From Oscillospiraceae bacterium (GTDB taxonomy: Bacteria > Bacillota > Clostridia > Oscillospirales > Oscillospiraceae): DNA of 5,625 nucleotides. Positions within the stretch are counted from its first letter, which is position 1. Every line of letters begins with the position of its first letter. Both the position numbers and the translations under genes were made by a program. The stretch lies in contig JAISTA010000217.1 in the NCBI GenBank assembly GCA_031272845.1, positions 1-5,625 of the forward strand. Reading direction: 5' to 3'. The notes under the pieces are model-generated. The model was not told where the DNA came from. It was given only the letters and a program-made list of their open reading frames with translations, and did not search any database. Below, in pieces: positions 1 through 3,474 of this stretch.

Positions 1-101
1 GCAAGGGGCTCCGGCGAGGGCGCCGCAGGAGGAGGCGGACTGCTTGCGCCTGCCGTTACGACAAGCGCCGCCGCGAGAACCGCCGGAATTATTTTTCTCA
101 T
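1..101 (-). CDS. Exported protein, N-terminal signal peptide only (partial)
   Basis: Only the first 33 codons lie in the window; the gene continues past the left edge. The ATG (complement of 99-101) follows an AGGA ribosome binding site about 9 bases upstream. The visible product starts MRKIIPAVLAAALVVTAGA and continues with a Ser/Pro-rich stretch (SSPPPPAAPSPEPLA). That is a textbook Sec signal peptide: positive n-region, a hydrophobic core at residues 4-15, and a likely signal peptidase I site after AGA. There is no cysteine, so it is not an obvious lipoprotein. The proline-rich linker would place a mature domain away from the membrane. The function cannot be read from this fragment. An efflux-pump membrane-fusion (HlyD-like) protein under a TetR repressor is one possibility given the operator upstream, but that is inference. 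Confidence 0.75.
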   Translation of the reverse strand, partial: MRKIIPAVLAAALVVTAGASSPPPPAAPSPEPL

Positions 102-122
102 AGTAGCTTATCCTGATGTAAA

Positions 123-136
123 GTCAGTTGACTGAC
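123..136. promoter_or_regulatory. Inverted-repeat operator, TetR-like
   Basis: The sequence is GTCAGT-TG-ACTGAC, perfect 6-base arms around a 2-base centre. It sits immediately downstream of the minus-strand -10 box, over the predicted transcription start of the exported-protein gene. A dimeric repressor bound here would block initiation. The shape resembles operators of TetR-family efflux regulators. The regulator itself is not in the window, so the family assignment is inference. Confidence 0.55.
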
Positions 137-143
137 CATCTTT

Positions 144-171
144 ATTATATCAGTATTTTATCACATTACAA
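144..171 (-). promoter_or_regulatory. Sigma-A promoter of the exported-protein gene
   Basis: On the minus strand a TTGTAA -35 box (166-171) and a perfect TATAAT -10 box (144-149) are separated by 16 bases. Transcription would start near 137, leaving a short leader of about 35 bases before the ATG at 101. The spacer is strongly AT-rich. Confidence 0.65.
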
Positions 172-195
172 AAGGATGTCAACACCTAAAGTCGA

Positions 196-333
196 TTAAC
201 CCCAAAACCGGCACACATTTGCGGCATATTTTTCGATTTTTTCACCCTCCGCCTTAATTTGCGTCAGCAAACCTGCGCCGCCGGACTTTGAAAATATGCT
301 CGCTAATCTGAACCAATTTTTGAAGTTAATCAG
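196..333 (-). pseudogene. Possible gene remnant, 45 codons without a proper start
   Basis: The minus strand carries an open frame ending in TAA (196-198). Its C-terminal half reads like coding sequence (for example AEGEKIEKYAANVCRFWG). Upstream it is closed by an in-frame TAG at 334-336. There is no ATG, GTG or ribosome binding site, and a terminator lies just upstream. If it means anything it is the tail of a decayed gene. No family is recognised, and it may be chance. Confidence 0.18.
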
Positions 334-361
334 CTACAAATCGTTCGACAGTCCGGGCGGC
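287..361. repeat. Long-loop imperfect inverted repeat
   Basis: GCCGCCGGAC (287-296) is matched downstream by GTCCGGGCGGC (351-361), its reverse complement with one extra G. The loop is 54 bases and has little further pairing. No T-tract follows on either strand, so it is not a standard terminator. It lies between the lactonase terminator and the exported-protein promoter. Confidence 0.4.
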
Positions 362-365
362 GGAC

Positions 366-400
366 AAAAAACAAGCGGCGCACAGCAAGGTGCACCGCTT
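366..400 (-). terminator. Rho-independent terminator after the lactonase gene
   Basis: The stem is AAGCGG/CCGCTT (373-378 with 395-400), then one C/A mismatch, then GCAC/GTGC (380-383 with 390-393), around a 6-base loop. On the minus strand it is followed after one base by six T residues (366-371). It begins 20 bases past the lactonase stop codon and is well placed to end the two-gene transcription unit. Confidence 0.85.
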
Positions 401-419
401 TAACCGAGCTTGCTGCCGC

Positions 420-1244
420 TTAGCTCCACTCGCCGCCCTCGGCGAGCAGCTCGTCAAATTGCTCCTGGTCGTGGCCGAAGATTATTCTAGCGTTTCGCTT
501 TTTGGCGTACCGCGCGATGAATTCCGCAGAGCGCGTGTAACCGATTGAGTCGTACACCAGCCCCGGAACGCGCACGGGAGGGCCGAGGTTGTCCGCGCGG
601 TACAGCGCGTCGGCACAGAGCAGGAAGCCGCCTGCTTGCGGCAGCTCTATGTGCAGTCCGGTCATACCGAAGGCGTGTCCGGAACCGAAATTCACCGCCG
701 TCACGCCCGGCACAAGCTCGTACTCGGTCTCGCCGTCCGCCAGAAGCCGCCAGCTTAAGCCCGCGTGCAAAAACGCGTCAAAGTCCTCAGTTTTATACGG
801 CCCCGCACCGAAGCCGCGCAGTCCGTACTGCCGCATTGCTCCGGTGAACTCCGCGTCGCTGACGACGATTTGCGCGTTTTTGAACAAGTGCAGATACCCC
901 GCATGGTCGCAGTGCAGGTGCGAAATTACAACAAACCGAACCTCGTCAGGCGAAACTCCGTGCTGCGCCAGCCGCTCCGGCAAAAGCTGTCCGGGAGAAA
1001 AGACATAAGGGGACGGCGTGTCCGCGCCGTCGGGGACTGCCGCCTCACGCTCGTGGCAGCCCGCGTCATAGAGAATCAGGCCGTCCGCCGTCCGCACAAG
1101 GTACGCGCAGACCGGAATACGCACCCATTCGGCGCGCGGCGTTTGGTTGCGGTATGTGCCGTTGTGGATTCCCGCGACAAGGGACGACTCGTCGACATAC
1201 ATCGAGCCGCAGTCCAGGGCGATAAGCTTGCTTGCGTTTGTCAT
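420..1244 (-). CDS. MBL-fold metallohydrolase, N-acyl-homoserine-lactonase family
   Basis: This 274-residue protein has the full metal-binding set of the metallo-beta-lactamase fold. HLHCDH at 109-114 gives H109, H111, D113 and H114; H190 lies in GSGHAFGMTG, D212 in LLCADAL, and H258 in IIFGHDQ. Length, the N-terminal segment before the first strand and the spacing of these residues match the AiiA/AttM-type quorum-quenching lactonases, which hydrolyse lactone rings with a dinuclear metal centre. There is no signal peptide, so it should act in the cytoplasm. The ATG has an AAGGAG site 9 bases upstream. The unrecognised 209-residue gene ends 66 bases upstream with no clear terminator between, so the two are probably co-transcribed. 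True AHL substrate is unproven: many Firmicute members of this subfamily have unknown lactone or ester substrates. Family assignment is firm; substrate is not. Confidence 0.9.
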   Translation of the reverse strand: MTNASKLIALDCGSMYVDESSLVAGIHNGTYRNQTPRAEWVRIPVCAYLVRTADGLILYDAGCHEREAAVPDGADTPSPYVFSPGQLLPERLAQHGVSPDEVRFVVISHLHCDHAGYLHLFKNAQIVVSDAEFTGAMRQYGLRGFGAGPYKTEDFDAFLHAGLSWRLLADGETEYELVPGVTAVNFGSGHAFGMTGLHIELPQAGGFLLCADALYRADNLGPPVRVPGLVYDSIGYTRSAEFIARYAKKRNARIIFGHDQEQFDELLAEGGEWS

Positions 1245-1245
1245 A

Positions 1246-1259
1246 GGGGGGGGCTCCTT
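1246..1259 (-). promoter_or_regulatory. Ribosome binding site with a G8/C8 spacer
   Basis: The AAGGAG site (complement of 1254-1259) is separated from the lactonase ATG by CCCCCCCCT, a homopolymer of eight C on the coding strand (1246-1253). Spacing is 9 bases. Slipped-strand changes in the run would alter that spacing directly. Confidence 0.75.
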
Positions 1260-1310
1260 GTGAAATAAAATTTATGATTCAGCCAACTGCCGCAGCGCAG
1301 TCGATAGCCG

Positions 1311-1940
1311 TTAGGGTTCCTCGCGGCACTCCGCAAAGTACAAGCCGTCCGTCTTGAGAGCATCAGCCATATCATAAATCGTCATTCCGTTGACTGTAAC
1401 AAGGCGGCATTCTCCCGGCGTCTCGCGGGAAAAGTTACTCCAAACGGTTTTGACGCAGTCCTCCTGCGGGATATGAAAATTACTGAGGAACTGTTTGTAA
1501 CGGAGTTCGTCTGCGGAAAATATATTAACTATTTTGTATTTGCCGACATATATTTCGTCGTGCGTGACGTGAGAAGCAAAGCCGAATTGGCTCATACCGT
1601 CGTTTAACAGCAGCTCGCCGTAGGTATCAAGCAAAGAAAGCAGCTCCGCTCTTGTGTATCCGTCTCTGTAAAATACATCCTTATGCAGCGGGTCGGTCGG
1701 GTTTTGCCGCAGTTCACTTTCAACACTAGCGTTTGTGCCCATCTCTAAAATGAAAAAGCAAGGCTCGTCCAGTTGCTCGCAAAAAGCCTGCAAAATCGGA
1801 CGCAAATGCTCGGCACTGATGTTGACGACGAAAGAATTATGCCTCCGCGCCGGATACTCCGCGTGCCGCACCTCGTAGCACTCGTGAATTCCGTCAAGAC
1901 TCGGAACCGAAACGCCCGACACTGTTTTGAATCCGCTCAT
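1311..1940 (-). CDS. Hypothetical protein, 209 residues
   Basis: I do not recognise this family. The start at 1940 (MSGFKTVSGV) is chosen because a strong AGGAG site (complement of 1948-1952) lies 7 bases upstream. A longer in-frame version from 2111 would have to translate a repeat element, a G9 run and a hairpin, and has no such site. The product is soluble, with no signal peptide or membrane segment. It has a mixed alpha/beta look: hydrophobic strand-like segments FVVNISA (38-44), CFFILEMG (61-68) and IYVGKYKIVNIF (130-141), and a C-terminal part reading TVNGMTIYDMADALKTDGLYF. Charged and aromatic residues are common. It is followed 66 bases later by the lactonase gene and probably shares its transcript. 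Base composition is more AT-rich than the lactonase. An immunity-type or other small accessory protein is possible but not shown. Confidence 0.75.
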   Translation of the reverse strand: MSGFKTVSGVSVPSLDGIHECYEVRHAEYPARRHNSFVVNISAEHLRPILQAFCEQLDEPCFFILEMGTNASVESELRQNPTDPLHKDVFYRDGYTRAELLSLLDTYGELLLNDGMSQFGFASHVTHDEIYVGKYKIVNIFSADELRYKQFLSNFHIPQEDCVKTVWSNFSRETPGECRLVTVNGMTIYDMADALKTDGLYFAECREEP

Positions 1941-2004
1941 TTTTCTGCTCCTGCTTTGGATTATGCGATTCCAATAACCTAACTCTCGTGCGGCTTCATT
2001 TAGC

Positions 2005-2035
2005 AAAAGTCCGCACAAACCAAGGCCTGTGCGGA
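2005..2035 (-). terminator. Weak intrinsic-terminator-like hairpin
   Basis: A perfect 8-base stem TCCGCACA/TGTGCGGA (2010-2017 with 2028-2035) surrounds a 10-base loop. On the minus strand it is followed by C and four T (2005-2008). It lies downstream of tRNA-Leu and upstream of the 209-residue gene, so it could end the tRNA-Leu transcript. The T-tract is short, so leakage into the genes beyond is possible. Confidence 0.45.
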
Positions 2036-2088
2036 TGCTCTGTAAGGGCTCGACGAAAAAACTGCGTTCTGCCTGCGGGGGGGGGTAG

Positions 2089-2180
2089 ATAGTGAAGAGT
2101 GAAAAGTACAAACTTGCCTTTATTCATTGTGCGAAGCACACCTTTTCTCTTCTCTTTTCACTTTTATCTCTTCACTCTTG
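2089..2180. repeat. MITE-like inverted repeat, non-coding
   Basis: The left arm AGTGAAGAGTGAAAAG (2091-2106) is complementary to a right arm split by a 5-base insertion (CTTTTCA at 2154-2160 and CTCTTCACT at 2168-2176). Between them sits a compact hairpin TGTGC-GAA-GCACA (2128-2140). The arms are almost pure purine on one strand, with short GTGAA(G/A)AG repeats. This organisation suggests a small dispersed non-autonomous repeat inserted beside tRNA-Leu. No transposase is present. A G9 tract (2077-2085) lies just outside the left arm. Confidence 0.5.
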
Positions 2181-2196
2181 CCCGATATGGCAAGTT

Positions 2197-2282
2197 TGGT
2201 GCCGCTGGTCGGACTCGAACCGACACGTTGTTGCCAACAATGGATTTTGAGTCCATCACGTCTACCATTCCATCACAGCGGC
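2197..2282 (-). tRNA. tRNA-Leu (anticodon CAA)
   Basis: The cloverleaf reads from 2282 on the minus strand. The acceptor stem is GCCGCTG/CAGCGGC with discriminator A and an encoded CCA (2197-2199). The anticodon arm ATGGA-CTCAAAA-TCCAT gives CAA, reading UUG. The T arm is GTCGG-TTCGAGT-CCGAC. A long variable arm (TGTTGGCAACAACG) makes it a class II tRNA, as expected for leucine. It lies beyond the strong terminator that follows tRNA-Phe, so it may need its own promoter; none is obvious in 2283-2377. Confidence 0.95.
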
Positions 2283-2377
2283 ATATTTACTTGTATTGCG
2301 GCAAAAAAACTTTCCTCTGCCCGCAGCCGTTTCACGCCGAAAGCGTTTTTTCTGCCTGACAAAACGAATATTATTGC

Positions 2378-2398
2378 AAAAAGCCCCGGCGGGGGCTT
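2378..2398 (-). terminator. Strong rho-independent terminator after tRNA-Phe
   Basis: A 7-base stem AAGCCCC/GGGGCTT (2381-2387 with 2392-2398) surrounds a 4-base loop, with a run of five T on the minus strand (2378-2382). It starts 7 bases past the CCA end of tRNA-Phe. It should end the Ser-Asp-Phe transcript, making tRNA-Leu a separate unit or a read-through product. Confidence 0.85.
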
Positions 2399-2404
2399 CT
2401 TACT

Positions 2405-2480
<76 letters not shown>

Positions 2481-2547
2481 ACAGGTATTAGCTTTGCGTA
2501 TATTTTTGCGTCCGCACGGCGCTGCCTTTTCGGCGAAACCGCAAAAC

Positions 2548-2663
2548 AAATACCTGCGCAATAAGCTTTGGCGACCCAGAACGGGCTCGAACCGTCGACC
2601 TCCAGCGTGACAGGCTGGCGTTCTAACCAACTGAACTACTGGGCCATACCGGCGCAGGTATTT
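2548..2663. repeat. 12-base perfect inverted repeat bracketing tRNA-Asp
   Basis: AAATACCTGCGC (2548-2559) and GCGCAGGTATTT (2652-2663) are exact reverse complements, lying 9 and 6 bases outside the ends of tRNA-Asp. In the precursor RNA they would form a 12-base helix closing on the folded tRNA. AATACCTG also recurs just upstream of tRNA-Phe (near 2483-2490), suggesting spacer duplication. Confidence 0.6.
2569..2645 (-). tRNA. tRNA-Asp (anticodon GTC)
   Basis: A 77-base gene from 2645 on the minus strand. The acceptor stem is GGCCCAG/CTGGGTC with one G-T pair, discriminator G and encoded CCA (2569-2571). The anticodon arm CCAGC-CTGTCAC-GCTGG gives GTC. A GGTTCGAGCCC T-arm core is present. 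It is second in the cluster, 74 bases after tRNA-Ser. Confidence 0.96.
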
Positions 2664-2666
2664 TTA

Positions 2667-2709
2667 TTTTGCGGCATGTAAAACAACAGCTGCGGGCAAG
2701 GCCGCAAAA
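2667..2709. repeat. 9-base inverted repeat in the Ser-Asp tRNA spacer
   Basis: TTTTGCGGC (2667-2675) and GCCGCAAAA (2701-2709) are perfect complements around a 25-base loop. In the transcript this hairpin would separate tRNA-Ser from tRNA-Asp. Neither strand has a T-tract after it that would make a standard terminator. The same GCCGCAAAA-type word recurs in other spacers here (near 2541 and 2296). Confidence 0.45.
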
Positions 2710-2719
2710 CTGCCGCTTT

Positions 2720-2812
2720 TGGCGGAGAAGTCGGGATTCGAACCCGAGCGGGAGCATTCACCCCCCTAGCGGTTTAGCAAACCACCCTCTTCGGCCTCTT
2801 GAGTACTTCTCC
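2720..2812 (-). tRNA. tRNA-Ser (anticodon GCT)
   Basis: A 93-base class II tRNA from 2812 on the minus strand. The acceptor stem is GGAGAAG/CTTCTCC with discriminator G and encoded CCA (2720-2722). The anticodon arm GTGGT-TTGCTAA-ACCGC gives GCT, reading AGC/AGU. It has a long G-rich variable arm and a T arm TCGGG-TTCGAAT-CCCGA. It is first in the cluster, about 45 bases after the predicted transcription start. Confidence 0.96.
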
Positions 2813-2863
2813 AAAAGAAAAACCTCGGCGCAATCCAAACCGACAACCGACAAAAGTATTTAC

Positions 2864-2892
2864 ATTATAATCAAATCAGGCGCGCTTGTCAA
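2864..2892 (-). promoter_or_regulatory. Consensus promoter of the tRNA cluster
   Basis: On the minus strand TTGACA (2887-2892) and TATAAT (2864-2869) are both perfect and exactly 17 bases apart. Transcription should start near 2857, with a leader of about 45 bases before tRNA-Ser. This is what a strong, growth-linked stable-RNA promoter looks like. Confidence 0.92.
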
Positions 2893-2902
2893 GAACTTTT
2901 TT

Positions 2903-2927
2903 GCGGCGGCGAACACACCGCCGCCGT
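2903..2927. other. GC-rich hairpin between rpmF and the tRNA promoter
   Basis: An 8-base all-GC stem (2904-2911 with 2919-2926), extendable by a G-T pair, surrounds a 7-base loop. On the minus strand it is followed by GCAAAAAAG, so it lacks the T-tract of an intrinsic terminator. It sits about 60 bases past the rpmF stop and 10 bases before the tRNA -35 box. It may stabilise the rpmF 3' end or insulate the two units. Confidence 0.5.
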
Positions 2928-2930
2928 GCG

Positions 2931-2972
2931 CTGCGAAATGTCACGGATTTTCAGCAAATCCCTTCACCGCAG
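2931..2972. other. Stem-loop in the rpmF 3' region
   Basis: A perfect 6-base stem GGATTT/AAATCC (2945-2950 with 2956-2961) has a 5-base loop. It can be closed further out by CTGCG/CGCAG (2931-2935 with 2968-2972). It starts 18 bases past the rpmF stop. There is no T-tract on the rpmF strand, so its role as a transcript end is uncertain. Confidence 0.35.
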
Positions 2973-2989
2973 AGATTTTTCAGGCTTGC

Positions 2990-3172
2990 TTATTCAGCCG
3001 CCGCGACGACCTCGCGTTTATTGTACTTGCCGCATTTCGGGCAGACGCGGTGAGAAACACGGAGTTCTCCGCATTCCGGGCACTTTGAGAGGTTGGGAGC
3101 CGTGAGCTTCCACACAGAAGAGCGGCGTTTGTCGCGGCGCTGCTTCGATACTTTTGATTTTGGAACTGCCAT
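2990..3172 (-). CDS. rpmF: 50S ribosomal protein L32, zinc-ribbon type
   Basis: This 60-residue product is a clear bacterial L32. It starts MAVPKSKVSKQRRDKRRS, the highly basic rRNA-binding N-terminus, and carries a four-cysteine zinc ribbon: C31-x2-C34 and C44-x2-C47. This is the zinc-containing form; some bacteria also keep a cysteine-free copy for zinc limitation. Length is normal for the family. The ATG follows GGAGG with a 10-base gap. In many bacteria rpmF is preceded by a DUF177/YceD gene, but not here: it has its own consensus promoter about 130 bases upstream and a structured leader, and its upstream neighbour is divergent. The tRNA cluster follows on the same strand under a separate promoter. 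Confidence 0.98.
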   Translation of the reverse strand: MAVPKSKVSKQRRDKRRSSVWKLTAPNLSKCPECGELRVSHRVCPKCGKYNKREVVAAAE

Positions 3173-3193
3173 CTATCAGTTTCCTCCGTAAAA

Positions 3194-3285
3194 CCGCAAA
3201 AAGCGGGTTATATTCTGTAAATGCCCGCGTTTATCCGCCGCGCGCGGCGGTTTGGCTATTGACTGCGCAAAAACAGGCGATAAAC
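3194..3285 (-). promoter_or_regulatory. Structured rpmF leader with alternative hairpins
   Basis: The leader holds overlapping pairings. GTTTATCGCC (complement of 3276-3285) can pair, with one bulged base, to GGCGGATAAAC (complement of 3229-3239). That segment overlaps a perfect 16-base palindrome CCGCCGCG/CGCGGCGG (3235-3250). Next, GCGGG (3224-3228) can pair with CCCGC (3203-3207), which is followed by TTTTT (3198-3202), like a terminator. The same CCCGC can instead pair with GCGG (3194-3197) just before the ribosome binding site. This could be an attenuator or an autoregulatory L32 site. It matches no riboswitch class I know; function is inferred. Confidence 0.4.
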
Positions 3286-3298
3286 ATCAAGCTTATAG

Positions 3299-3327
3299 AT
3301 TATATCAAAGTGAAAGAGGAATGTCAA
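3299..3327 (-). promoter_or_regulatory. Consensus promoter of rpmF
   Basis: On the minus strand TTGACA (3322-3327) and TATAAT (3299-3304) are perfect and 17 bases apart. The predicted start is near 3292, giving a leader of about 120 bases, unusually long for a 60-codon ribosomal gene with this arrangement. Confidence 0.92.
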
Positions 3328-3383
3328 CAGGGAAATTTAGGGAAAATCTCCGAAAGAAAATTTTCGGTTCAATGAATCCTTTT

Positions 3384-3424
3384 TAAGATACCATGGTATC
3401 TTATCTTTGTCTTGACAAAGATAA
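3384..3424. promoter_or_regulatory. Two abutting palindromes, likely operators
   Basis: The first is a perfect 20-base palindrome, TAAGATACCATGGTATCTTA (3384-3403). The second, TTATCTTTGTC-TT-GACAAAGATAA (3401-3424), has perfect 11-base arms and overlaps the first by three bases. Both use the half-site AAGATA/TATCTT: positions 3385, 3397, 3402 and 3418, in alternating orientation. The second palindrome contains the -35 box of the downstream gene, so a bound repressor should block transcription. The regulator is not encoded in the window and its family is not identified. Confidence 0.6.
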
Positions 3425-3441
3425 TTTTGCGCTGATATAGA
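3412..3441 (+). promoter_or_regulatory. Promoter of the 404-residue membrane coiled-coil gene
   Basis: A perfect TTGACA -35 box (3412-3417) is followed after 18 bases by TATAGA (3436-3441). Transcription would start near 3448, about 27 bases before the ATG. The -35 box lies in the centre and right arm of the second palindrome. Confidence 0.6.
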
Positions 3442-3474
3442 AGCCCGAAAACACACAAACCGGAGAATTTACAT

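Noticed and set aside
545..1268. Plus-strand open frames opposite the lactonase gene
   Set aside because: They are Arg/Pro/Ser-rich shadows of a GC-rich gene whose minus-strand product has a complete catalytic motif set.
1941..2111. N-terminal extension of the 209-residue protein to an ATG at 2111
   Set aside because: It would be translated from the MITE-like repeat, the G9 run and a hairpin, and has no good ribosome binding site. The ATG at 1940 has AGGAG at ideal spacing.
2669..3088. Plus-strand open frame over tRNA-Ser, the tRNA promoter and the rpmF 3' end
   Set aside because: It runs antisense to tRNA-Ser and rpmF and across a perfect consensus promoter; no plausible protein family.
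3350..3367. Hairpin CCGAAA-N6-TTTCGG as a terminator
   Set aside because: It lies upstream of both divergent promoters, has no transcript to terminate and no GC-rich stem.
3154..3375. Plus-strand open frame over the rpmF leader and promoter
   Set aside because: It lies on the rpmF promoter and leader hairpins, has no ribosome binding site and resembles nothing.
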